Shown one piece after another: positions 46,507 to 55,930 of a DNA stretch of 64,000 nucleotides. Origin of the DNA: Buxus sempervirens (lineage: Eukaryota; Streptophyta; Magnoliopsida; Buxales; Buxaceae); NCBI GenBank assembly GCA_947561395.2, contig OX387187.1, forward strand, positions 6,702,976 through 6,766,975. Reading direction: 5' to 3'. The translations under genes and the position numbers were made by a program. The notes under the pieces are model-generated. The model worked only from the letters and a program-made list of their open reading frames with translations. It searched no databases and was not told the DNA's origin. Each line of letters opens with the position of its first letter. The stretch's first letter is position 1.

Positions 46507-47475
46507 ATCAAAAAAATTGGGACCCTTGGAAGCCCTAGAATATTCCATGAAAACCTTGGTTGGTTATTTTTATCAATCAAATCAAAAAAAAAAGAAAATT
46601 GGGACCCTTGGAAGCCCTAGAATATTCCATGAAAACCTTGGTTGGTTATTTTTATCAATCAAACAAAAAAAAAAAAGTTGGGACCTCTGGAAGCCCTAGA
46701 ATATTCCATGAAAACCTTGGTTGGTTATTTTTATCAATCAAATCAAAACATGTGTGGGACGCTTGGAAGCCCTAGAATATTCCAAGAAACCTTTGGTTGG
46801 TTATTTTTATCAATCAAATCAAAACATTTGTGGGATACTTGGATAGAGTAGTCCAAGACACCTTTGGTTGGTTATTTTTATCAATCAAATCAAAACATTT
46901 GTGGGATACTTGGATAGAGTAGTCCAAGACACCTTGGGTTGGTTATTTTTATCAATCAAATCAAAACATTTGTGGGATACTTGGATAGAGTAGTCCAAGA
47001 CACCTTTGGTTGGTTATTTTTATCAATCAAATCAAAACATTTGTGGGATACTTGGAAGCCCTAGAATATTCCAAGACACCTTTGGTTGGTTATTTTTATC
47101 AATCAAATCAAAACATTTGTGGGATACTTGGATAGAGTAGTCCAAGACACCTTTGGTTGGTTATTTTTATCAATCAAATCAAAACATTTGTGGGATACTT
47201 GGATAGAGTAGTCCAAGACACCTTTGGTTGGTTATTTTTATCAATCAAATCAAAACATTTGGATAGAATATTCCAAGATACCTTTGGTTGGTTATTTTTA
47301 TCAATCAAATCAAAAAAAATGAAAACCTTGGTTGGTTATTTTTATCAATCAAATCAAAAAAAAATTGGGACCCTTGGAAGCCCTAGAATATTCCATGAAA
47401 ACCTTGGTTGGTTATTTTTATCAATCAAATCAAAAAAAAAATTGGGACCCTTGGAAGCCCTAGAATATTCCAACT
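46507..47475 (+). repeat. Leader tandem array of about 13 units
   Basis: Units of about 45-82 bp, mostly 71-73 bp, each containing GGTTGGTTATTTTTATCAATC followed by A-rich sequence and either GAAGCCCTAGAATATTCCA or GGATAGAGTAGTCCAAGACA. Two unit types alternate: type 1 at both ends and type 2 in the middle. The long frames across it are repeat artefacts. Confidence 0.92.
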
Positions 47476-47616
47476 CAAAAAAAAACAAAAAAAAACAAAA
47501 ACAAAAACAAAAAAATTTTTCTGGCTGGTGTTCACCTAACCTACTGGTTTACATATATAGGGGTGTGACTCAAGCTAAGTGGAAGCTAACATGTTCTATT
47601 CATTTTTTTCCCTCAG

Positions 47617-47688
47617 GTACATTTAACCCAGGTACATTTACACTTATTGGCAATCATTGCTCCTGTGACCAGATCCAAAGTAAGAACA
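47617..47688 (+). promoter_or_regulatory. Predicted leader-intron acceptor and short 5' UTR exon before gag
   Basis: CATTTTTTTCCCTCAG|G at 47615/47617 is a strong polypyrimidine acceptor 72 nt before the gag ATG. Paired with the donor at 42913 in the LTR, it would remove the entire 4.7 kb leader. Splicing is inferred from signals only. Confidence 0.45.
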
Positions 47689-50600
47689 ATGAATACTGAA
47701 GAGAACCAAGCCCAAGCTACCGTCCCTGCTCAGGACTTTACTCAACTGCAGGAGCAAGTGGCCGGTCTGGCCAAAATGCTGGGGGACCTACTGGCGGCTC
47801 AGGCCCAACAGGCCCAAGCCCCGAACCAGGCATCTACTTCCCATCAGGCACCACCACCTCAGGCCTACATTCCGCCTCCGGTTCAGCCTATGCCTGAGCC
47901 CATTTCTGAACCAGTCCCTGAACCCATTCTGATCAGGGAAAATATGGCGGAGTCTGAGAAAGAGCTGGAGAAAGAAAAGGCCCGAGATGAGATGGAAAAG
48001 AAAATGCTGCTGAGGATAGAAAGAATCCAGGCAGAGCTGAAAGAGGTGAAGGGGGGAGGCAGCCATGCAGGCACCACCTTCGAGGACCTGTGCATGTACC
48101 CGGATGTCTGTCTACCGGCTAAGTTCAGGTGCCCGGATTTTGACAAGTTTGATGGCACGGGCTGCCCATTAAGCCATCTGAAACTATACTGCGGGGCCCT
48201 GTGCCAGTTTGGCCGGGACGATGGAATACTGATCCAGCTCTTCCAGAGGAGTCTGACCGGGTCAGCCCTTCGGTGGTTCGCTACGGTAGACCATGGGAGA
48301 ATCAGGAGGTGGAAGGACCTAGCCGACGCTTTCCTGGACCAATATAAGTTCAACTCGGAGATCGTGCCGGACCGGTACGACATGATGAGGATGACCAAGG
48401 GGAAAGATGAACCGGTACGGCAGTACGCCAAGAGATGGAGAGAGGCCGCCTCCCAGGTCAGGCCACCTATGCAAGAGCCGGAGATGATCTCCACATTTAT
48501 GGGCACACTGGGGCAGCCCTTTTACAACCATCTGGTGGGTCAGATCACCACCAACTTTGCAGCCCTGGTACAGGTAGCGGACCGGATCGAGGAAGGGGTC
48601 AGGTCAGGACGGCTAATAGACTACTCTACTCTGACTGGGCAGTCTGATTCCTCGGCCTCCATGGCCCAAAAGAAAGGGGCCGGATTTAAAAAGACAGGGG
48701 CCCGAAAAGAAGGGGAAGTGAACCTGGTCCAGGCTCCTCCAGCCAAGAAGCCACTGCACGTCAACATCTCGGCATCCCAACAGGCCCAACAGGCCCAGCA
48801 GTCGTACCAGACCCCGCTGAATGTCAACTTCTCTCCCTCTGTGCCAGCTAACACAAGGAGGACCTTTTCCAAGGAGGAGCGGGACGCCTGGTTCGCAGCA
48901 AGAAAGAACCGGGTTTTCACCCCTCTACCCATATCTCTTTCCCAACTACTGCCAACCCTGCTGAAAGGGGAGTACTTGACTCTGAAGGAGCCTAACCCGA
49001 ATGCCACCAGGGGAAGAAATTTTGACACATCGGTCACCTGTGACTTCCACATGGGTGCACCGGGGCATTCTACAGATACCTGCTGGGTATTGAAGCATGC
49101 GGTCCAGGACCTGTTGGACCAGAAGGCTTTGGTCTTTAACACTGCTGCACCCGCCCCGTCGGGGAATGATATTGGGCAGAATCCTCTGCCTTACCACAAT
49201 GGGGCAGACCCATCCAACTCCATCACTGCCATATCCACCACCAGAAGGGCCTTTGACCCATCACAGCTTATAGCACCAGTAGGGACCACTGTCCAGGTCC
49301 GTTTCTTCCAAGAAGAGGAAAAAGAGGAGATCAACATGGTCTCCCAAAAAAATAACAATACAGCTGTTGAGGACATAAGTTCCTCTTTAAACCGGGTCTC
49401 ATCTCTTATGACCCAGATGAATACTGCAAGGCCCCCATTGGTCTTCAATTGCAGTCCACCCATTTGCTCACCATCCAAGCCGTCTAAGGCTCCACTGGTC
49501 ATCAATCTTGACCCCACCACTGCTTCCATCACTTCTTCTGTCCCCACCAAATCCAAACTTCAACCCCTGGTTGTAAATGTGCAGCCAGCCCATACTATCC
49601 CTAAACCGGCCCATACATCCCGGTCCAGACTCCAGCCATTAGTGGTTAACATCCCTAAACTAGCCTATTCAGAGGCCGCTGTACCATGGAATTACAGCGA
49701 GGGAATCACGGCTACGGTTCCAGTGGTCAAGGACCAGAACCAGGAGGAGGTGAACCTCATGACGAGGTCGAGGAGATGTGCAGGGGGTGAAGAGAAAGAA
49801 AAGGAGACAGAAGCAGAAAAAGAAAAAATAGAAAAAGAAAATGAAAAAAGAAAACAAAAAGGAAAAAATAAAGTGGGAGAAGACACCCCCCAGGGTGCAG
49901 AAAATGAGGCAGCAGACCTCATAAAAATAATAAAAAAGAGTGAATTCAATCTTGTGGACCAGCTAAACAAGGTCCCGGCCCAGATTTCAATACTGGGCCT
50001 TTTGCTAAATTCTGAAAAGCACAGGGATGCATTGTTAAGGGTGCTACAGAGTGCACACGTATCCCAGACCATTGATCCGGACCAGCTTGGTAAAATGGTT
50101 GGTCAAATCTTGTCACATAATGTGATAAGTTTCTCAGAAGGTGAGATCAGCCCAGGTGGGTGTTATCATGTGGACCCTTTGCACATCACTGTGCTTTGTA
50201 AGGGCTGCATGGTTGCACGGGTTTTAATTGACAACGGGTCAGCGTTAAACGTTTGCCCGTTAATCACTTTTACCAAGCTGGGTCTGGACCAGTCGAGGAT
50301 CAAGCAAAATGGGCGGATAGTGAGGGCTTTCGATAGCTCTAAGACCCACTCCCTAGGGGAGATTGAACTGCCGGTCACAATTGGGCCGAATATCTTTAAC
50401 ATCACATTTGAGGTGATGGATATACCCGCAGCCTTCAATCTGCTCCTAGGGAGGCCGTGGATACATTCGGCTAGGGCAATACCATCCACGCTCCACCAAA
50501 GGGTGAAATATGTAAGAGGGCAAAGGGTGATAACAGTCCTAGCCGAAAACTTGGTGCCGCCCATTGTGTCACCTGATGTACCATTAATCAATGTGGACTT

Positions 50601-51417
50601 GACTGTCGACAAGATTGCATTCCACTCATTTCAATTTGAGGCGGTAAATTACATACCTGGGGGGTGTGAGAAAAAGAAGGAAAAGGGGACCACTGCAGAG
50701 AGGATGGTCAAGAAAGTGATGGAGAAATACCACTTTCACCCAGGGAAAGGCCTGGGGATCAATCTGCAGGGGATGGTAGAGCCAATCACGGCTAAGAAAC
50801 TGATCCCCAAGGTAGGGTTGGGCTTCAAGCCCAGAGGCTGGAGAAGAATGAAGCACGAAGAAGGGGAGAGCAGAGGCAAAGGAAAACTCCCTCCTTTAAG
50901 GGAAAGTTTCCCTAAACCCGCTTATATAATCCAAATTTCTCCTCCTATGGACCAATCAAAACCTCCCTACTACAATGTCAACCCATTTCAAAAGCCTCCT
51001 GTTTCGGCCCTCCAACCCTATAACCCTTCTCCAATACTGGGAGCAGCAGATGGGCTTGGATCACAGCCCGAGCAGCAGGTGGACTTTTCTGAGGATGTTG
51101 GTGCATTCTTCGCCATGACTGAAGGCGAAAAGACAGGGGCAGACATGGAACTGCCGTTTATTGACTGGGCCGCAGTAAAGGTTCCAGACAAGGTCATTTC
51201 TGAATTGGGCCCTGTAGCAGAAAAGGGCAGTACCCACCCGGTGATGATGGCATCGGATGCTGGGCTTGAAGAGCAGGCTTTCCCTATTTCCCCTGCTCCC
51301 CAAAATTTTGTACTGAACAATTGGGAGGAAACTCCCCTTACCTTTGAAGCAGGGTTAGTGTGGCAAACTGACGCGGCTTCCAAAAAAAACTCCAATAGTG
51401 GAATGCCATTTCCCTGA
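47689..51417 (+). CDS. gag-pro: Gag-protease polyprotein with G-patch
   Basis: 1242 residues from ATG at 47689; the open frame extends upstream to 47647 without an earlier ATG. Gag core about residues 140-290 (LKLYCGALCQFG, LTGSALRWF, DAFLDQYKFN, ESVRQYAKRW-like). A CX2HX5HX4C knuckle, CDFHMGAPGHSTDTC, is near 450, as in related plant gags. A Lys/Glu-rich charged segment lies near 690-725. Retropepsin is near 840-950 with the active site LIDNGSALNV and LLLGRPW. A G-patch follows near 1010-1050 (FHPGKGLGINLQG). It would form the virus-like particle and process the polyprotein. It overlaps the pol frame at its end. No internal stop. Confidence 0.95.
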   Translation: MNTEENQAQATVPAQDFTQLQEQVAGLAKMLGDLLAAQAQQAQAPNQASTSHQAPPPQAYIPPPVQPMPEPISEPVPEPILIRENMAESEKELEKEKARDEMEKKMLLRIERIQAELKEVKGGGSHAGTTFEDLCMYPDVCLPAKFRCPDFDKFDGTGCPLSHLKLYCGALCQFGRDDGILIQLFQRSLTGSALRWFATVDHGRIRRWKDLADAFLDQYKFNSEIVPDRYDMMRMTKGKDEPVRQYAKRWREAASQVRPPMQEPEMISTFMGTLGQPFYNHLVGQITTNFAALVQVADRIEEGVRSGRLIDYSTLTGQSDSSASMAQKKGAGFKKTGARKEGEVNLVQAPPAKKPLHVNISASQQAQQAQQSYQTPLNVNFSPSVPANTRRTFSKEERDAWFAARKNRVFTPLPISLSQLLPTLLKGEYLTLKEPNPNATRGRNFDTSVTCDFHMGAPGHSTDTCWVLKHAVQDLLDQKALVFNTAAPAPSGNDIGQNPLPYHNGADPSNSITAISTTRRAFDPSQLIAPVGTTVQVRFFQEEEKEEINMVSQKNNNTAVEDISSSLNRVSSLMTQMNTARPPLVFNCSPPICSPSKPSKAPLVINLDPTTASITSSVPTKSKLQPLVVNVQPAHTIPKPAHTSRSRLQPLVVNIPKLAYSEAAVPWNYSEGITATVPVVKDQNQEEVNLMTRSRRCAGGEEKEKETEAEKEKIEKENEKRKQKGKNKVGEDTPQGAENEAADLIKIIKKSEFNLVDQLNKVPAQISILGLLLNSEKHRDALLRVLQSAHVSQTIDPDQLGKMVGQILSHNVISFSEGEISPGGCYHVDPLHITVLCKGCMVARVLIDNGSALNVCPLITFTKLGLDQSRIKQNGRIVRAFDSSKTHSLGEIELPVTIGPNIFNITFEVMDIPAAFNLLLGRPWIHSARAIPSTLHQRVKYVRGQRVITVLAENLVPPIVSPDVPLINVDLTVDKIAFHSFQFEAVNYIPGGCEKKKEKGTTAERMVKKVMEKYHFHPGKGLGINLQGMVEPITAKKLIPKVGLGFKPRGWRRMKHEEGESRGKGKLPPLRESFPKPAYIIQISPPMDQSKPPYYNVNPFQKPPVSALQPYNPSPILGAADGLGSQPEQQVDFSEDVGAFFAMTEGEKTGADMELPFIDWAAVKVPDKVISELGPVAEKGSTHPVMMASDAGLEEQAFPISPAPQNFVLNNWEETPLTFEAGLVWQTDAASKKNSNSGMPFP
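51382..51389 (+). other. A8 run in the gag-pro/pol overlap
   Basis: CCAAAAAAAAC lies in the 59-nt window where both frames are open (51359-51417). It is a candidate site for +1 frameshifting or transcriptional slippage linking gag-pro to pol. Confidence 0.5.
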
Positions 51418-54400
51418 AGGTTCTAATGGGCCTTCGTCTTCAGGGGAATTATGTTTAGAAGGCCCACAAAAAACCCAAAAAGATTTTTCTATTTTTTCTA
51501 GAAAATTTAATTTTTTCAAAAGGGTCCAAACCACTTATGAACCATATAATCAGACCGAATTGGACCAAGTTGAATATGACTTCGACCTTGAGCTCGACTT
51601 TGATCTCATGGGGGTCGAAGAAGAGACCGAGGTCGAAGAAGAAGACGTTCCAAAAGAAATTGAATACCAATTGGAACGTCATGAAAAGGGGGTCCAACCT
51701 AATATTGAGGAGACCATATCCATAAACCTTGGGACCAAAGATGACCCAAAAATTGTGAAAATCGGGTCATGCTTGTCTGATGTGCAGAAAAATGAAATGT
51801 CACAGTTCTTGGCAGACTACAAAGATGTGTTTGCTTGGTCATATTGGGACATGCCGGGGTTGGACACTGACATGGTGGTGCACAAGTTGCCAATTTTGCC
51901 AGGGGTTAAGCCGATTAAGCAGAAGCTGAGAAGATTGAAGCCTGAATGGACCTTGAAGGTCAAGGACGAAGTGGTCAAACAATTCCAAGCTGGATTTTTG
52001 GCAGTCTCTACGTACCCAGAGTGGCTTGCGAACATAGTGCCGGTACCAAAGAAGGACGGGAAAGTCCGGATGTGCGTGGACTATAGAGACTTGAACAGGG
52101 CAAGCCCAAAGGACGATTTTCCGCTTCCACACATCGACATTCTGGTCGATAATACTGCGGTACATAGCCTGTTTTCCTTCATGGATGGGTTCTTAGGATA
52201 TAATCAGATCAAGATGGCTAAGGAGGATCAAGAAAAAACGGCATTTATCACACCTTGGGGCACATTCCACTACACGGTCATGCCGTTTGGGCTTAAGAAC
52301 GCTGGGGCAACATACCAGCGGGCCATGACTGCACTATTCCATGACATGATCCACAAGGAGATGGAGGTCTATGTGGACGATATGATTGCCAAATCATGCA
52401 AAGAGGAGGACCACTTGATCAATCTGAAGAAAGTGTTTGATCGGCTCAGGAAGTACAGTCTACGGCTTAACCCGGCTAAATGCGTCTTTGGGGCTACATC
52501 AGGGAAGTTACTGGGGTTTATAGTGAGCCGAAGAGGAATTGAAATTGACCCGGCAAAAGCCAAGGCCATAATTGACATGCCAGCACCCAGAACTGAGAAG
52601 GAGGTCAGGGGCTTTCTTGGAAGGATTCAATACATAAGCCGGTTCATAGCACAGCTCACTGCTATCTGTGAACCAATTTTCAAACTTTTGAGGAAAGATA
52701 ACCCGACGGTCTGGAATGAGGACTGCCAGCAGGCATTTGACACAATAAAGAGGTATTTGCTGAACCCACCTGTGCTAGTGCCACCAACTCCAGGAAGACC
52801 ACTGATCCTGTACTTGTCAGTGTTGGAAACGTCGATGGGATGTGTCTTGGGGCAGCATGATGAGACTGGTAGAAAGGAAAGGGCAATTTACTATCTGAGT
52901 AAAAAATTCACAGAATATGAAGCCAAATACTCGCCATTGGAAAAGACTTTCTGTGCCCTAGTGTGGGCCACTCAGAGGCTAAGGCATTATTTCCTTAGTC
53001 ACTCCACACTATTGATATCCCGGATGGACCCGCTAAAGTATTTATTTGAGAAACCGGCATTGACTGGCAGGACGACAAAGTGGCAACTGCTACTGTCCGA
53101 GTTTGACCTCACATACATCACTCAGAAGGCAATCAAGGGTCAAGCCATAGCTGATCACCTGGCTGCACATCCTCTGCCAGAATATCAACCCTTGAAGACC
53201 AACTTCCCAGATGAGGCAATTCTGTACACTGAAGAGGAGGACAGTGAGAGTTCTTGGCAGATGTTCTTCGATGGGGCCGCCAATATGAATGGGAACGGAA
53301 TAGGGGCAGTCTTGGTTAAACCAGATGGTTCACATATCCCAATTGCAGTAAAGCTGAGATTCCAGTGCACCAATAACATAGCAGAATATGAGGCATGCAT
53401 AATTGGATTGCAAGCAGCCATGGATCATGGAGTAGAGGAACTTGACGTATACGGGGATTCGAGTCTTATCATCTTCCAAACAACTGGTGAGTGGAAAACC
53501 AAGGATCACAAATTGATCCCCTATCACCAGTATTTGGAAGAAATAAGCACAAATTTCACTCGAATTTCCTTCAACTATATGCCAAGGGCCAAAAATCAGT
53601 TTGCGGATGCTCTAGCAACCTTGGCTTCAATGGTCAGCATACCAGAAGGAGTAGACATCAGACCACTGGAAATTGAGGTCCGAGATGAACCGGCTTACTG
53701 TCTCGTTCTAGAGGGAGCACCAGAAGAAGAAGCACCATGGTTTCAAGATATCAAAAATTTCTTGAATAATCGGAGTCTGCCAGAAAATGCCACTGCTACT
53801 GAGAAGAGGATAATACAGAGATTGGCTGGTCAGTTTCTGCTAAGTGGTGGACATGTGTACAAGAGGTCACATAGCGACATTCTGCTAAGATGCGTAGCCA
53901 AGGCTGAATCGGAAAAGCTGATTGAGACTGTACATGGAGGAGTCTGTGGGCCCCATATGAGTGGACACATGTTGGCTAAGAAGATCCTGAGGTTGGGATA
54001 CTACTGGACGACCATGGAGCATGATTGCTGTATACATGTCAGGAGGTGCCATCAATGCCAAATCTATGCAGATAACAAGCATGCACCCCAAGGTGAGCTG
54101 CACAACATGACATCACCCTGGCCCTTCTCTATGTGGGGCATAGATGTTATTGGCATGATCTCACCTAAGGCATCGAACGGACACAGATTCATCCTGGTGG
54201 CGATTGACTATTTCACTAAGTGGGTGGAAGCGGCTTCATATGCAAATATCACAAGCAACCATGTTATGAAATTTTTGAAGCACAATATCATTTGCCGCTA
54301 TGGACTGCCAAATGCCATAGTATCCGACAATGCTTCAAATATTAAGAACAAGGACATGAAGAAAATGTGTGAGCAGTTTCAGATCACCCACCATAAGTCA

Positions 54401-54985
54401 GCTCCATACAGGCCAAAGATGAATGGGGCAGTGGAAGCAGCAAACAAGAATATAAAGAAAATCATTCAGAAGATGGTAGTGAGCTACAAAGATTGGCATG
54501 AAATGCTACCACTCGCTCTACATGCCTACAGAACTTCGATTCGGACCTCAACTGGGGCAACCCCGTACTCCCTAGTCTATGGGATGGAAGCAGTCTTGCC
54601 CGTGGAAGTGGAGATCCCATCACTCCGAGTGCTCACGGAAGCAGAACTAGAAGAAGCCGAATGGATCCAGTCGAGACATGATCAACTTAACCTGATAGAA
54701 GAAAAGCGGTTGAAAGCGCTTTGCCATGGACAGTTGTACCAGAAGAGAATGGCCCGGGCTTACAATAAGAAAGTGAGGCCCAGAACTTTCCAAGAAGGAA
54801 ACTTAGTGCTAAAGAAAATTCTACCATTTTTGGAAGATCCTCGTGGTAAGTTCAAGCCCAATTGGGAAGGCCCATATATCGTCAAGAAAGTCCTGTCAGG
54901 GGGTGCACTCATCTTAGCAGAAATGGATGGGTCAGATTTTCCTGAGCCCATTAACTCTGATGCAGTAAAAAGGTATTTTCCTTGA
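51398..54985 (+). CDS. pol: Pol: reverse transcriptase, dual RNase H, integrase
   Basis: 1195 residues counted from 51398; the frame is open from 51359 and lies +1 to gag-pro. RT about 150-370 with MCVDYRDLNR, MPFGLKNAGATYQRAM and YVDD (about 325). First RNase H about 460-570 (LILYLSVLETSMG, YSPLEKTFCALV). Second, archaeal-type RNase H about 615-740 (FFDGAANMNG, NIAEYEACIIGL, DSSLII, NQFADALATLA); this doubling marks the Tat lineage. Integrase from about 840: HHCC zinc finger ending CHQC, then D914 (GIDVIG), D977 (SDNAS) and E1012 (VEAANK), giving D,D-35-E. No chromodomain; ends VKRYFP. All catalytic motifs look intact. Confidence 0.96.
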   Translation: MECHFPEGSNGPSSSGELCLEGPQKTQKDFSIFSRKFNFFKRVQTTYEPYNQTELDQVEYDFDLELDFDLMGVEEETEVEEEDVPKEIEYQLERHEKGVQPNIEETISINLGTKDDPKIVKIGSCLSDVQKNEMSQFLADYKDVFAWSYWDMPGLDTDMVVHKLPILPGVKPIKQKLRRLKPEWTLKVKDEVVKQFQAGFLAVSTYPEWLANIVPVPKKDGKVRMCVDYRDLNRASPKDDFPLPHIDILVDNTAVHSLFSFMDGFLGYNQIKMAKEDQEKTAFITPWGTFHYTVMPFGLKNAGATYQRAMTALFHDMIHKEMEVYVDDMIAKSCKEEDHLINLKKVFDRLRKYSLRLNPAKCVFGATSGKLLGFIVSRRGIEIDPAKAKAIIDMPAPRTEKEVRGFLGRIQYISRFIAQLTAICEPIFKLLRKDNPTVWNEDCQQAFDTIKRYLLNPPVLVPPTPGRPLILYLSVLETSMGCVLGQHDETGRKERAIYYLSKKFTEYEAKYSPLEKTFCALVWATQRLRHYFLSHSTLLISRMDPLKYLFEKPALTGRTTKWQLLLSEFDLTYITQKAIKGQAIADHLAAHPLPEYQPLKTNFPDEAILYTEEEDSESSWQMFFDGAANMNGNGIGAVLVKPDGSHIPIAVKLRFQCTNNIAEYEACIIGLQAAMDHGVEELDVYGDSSLIIFQTTGEWKTKDHKLIPYHQYLEEISTNFTRISFNYMPRAKNQFADALATLASMVSIPEGVDIRPLEIEVRDEPAYCLVLEGAPEEEAPWFQDIKNFLNNRSLPENATATEKRIIQRLAGQFLLSGGHVYKRSHSDILLRCVAKAESEKLIETVHGGVCGPHMSGHMLAKKILRLGYYWTTMEHDCCIHVRRCHQCQIYADNKHAPQGELHNMTSPWPFSMWGIDVIGMISPKASNGHRFILVAIDYFTKWVEAASYANITSNHVMKFLKHNIICRYGLPNAIVSDNASNIKNKDMKKMCEQFQITHHKSAPYRPKMNGAVEAANKNIKKIIQKMVVSYKDWHEMLPLALHAYRTSIRTSTGATPYSLVYGMEAVLPVEVEIPSLRVLTEAELEEAEWIQSRHDQLNLIEEKRLKALCHGQLYQKRMARAYNKKVRPRTFQEGNLVLKKILPFLEDPRGKFKPNWEGPYIVKKVLSGGALILAEMDGSDFPEPINSDAVKRYFP

Positions 54986-55930
54986 GTGAATATTTCTAGG
55001 AAATGATCCGAGGCCATTTTTCTTTATTTCCTTCAAAAATTTTAATCCCTAGTCTAGCCAAGTTGAGCCGGTTCGTTTCTTTGATCAACCTAAACCGGAT
55101 TTACAGTCAAATTGGGGCAAAATCATATGGGGCAAAGGTGAGGAAAGAAAAAGAAAAAGAGAGGAAAAGCAATGAAAAATGGCAAATGAAAGCCAAGTGT
55201 GAAAAAAGATGCAAAAAATGCAATTTGGGGGAAAAGGTTTAAATTCATCATGACTGTAAGTCCGATTGACCTATTTCCACACTTGAAAAATTTTTTTTGG
55301 GCCTTTAATACCCTTTCTTTCATAAACTGAGCCTAGCCTTTATTTCGTCCTATTTTTAAGCCCTCGGTGATCTTAGCTTGTTCATTCAAATATCAGAGTA
55401 AGATGGGTGATGACGGAATTCGGAAGCCGGCCCTAGTGAAAACCGTAACTGGCACTAGGGGCAACATTGGCAAAAAGACAAAAAGAAAAAAAATAAGAAA
55501 AATGAAAGAAAATCAGAGGTTGAGTTGATCATGGGGATTTGAGCTTCAAGCAAAGTTGGCATGAGCAGAATGGGGCAGTTTTGGCAGTTGGGGATGACTC
55601 TAAAGGTCCTAAGATGGACGGTTCTGATCCCTCAGTATTTTCTGGACTACCCTTTTCATTATTTAACCTGGTTTTAATTCTCTTAATTATAGGTGATTAA
55701 GTGCATGGACCAAATTTCAAAAAAATACAAAAAAAATATATAAAAAGGAAAAATTATACTTTGGCCAGTGATGAGAAATCAAATACTTTTCATAAAACCT
55801 TTGTTTTTACAAGCATCTGAGCATTCTGAGGCCAATAATATAAAAACTTTATTTTGAATTAAATCCTTTGTATTTCCACTATTGGAGTTCAATTTTGTAC
55901 AAAGGTATGAAAAATGTGCAGGAAATAAAG
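54986..55930. other. Non-coding spacer between pol and antisense gene 1
   Basis: Purine-rich and A-rich in parts; no domain seen. It would contain the 3' UTR of antisense gene 1. Confidence 0.5.

Noticed and set aside
46157..47699. Open frames across the leader tandem array (for example 47157-47699)
   Set aside because: They repeat the same peptide with each DNA unit and change with unit length, so they follow from the repeat and are not a protein gene.
47788..51395. Long minus-strand frames opposite gag-pro (for example 48506-47883)
   Set aside because: Shadows of a GC-richer coding strand; no domains or splice structure, unlike the antisense genes downstream of pol.
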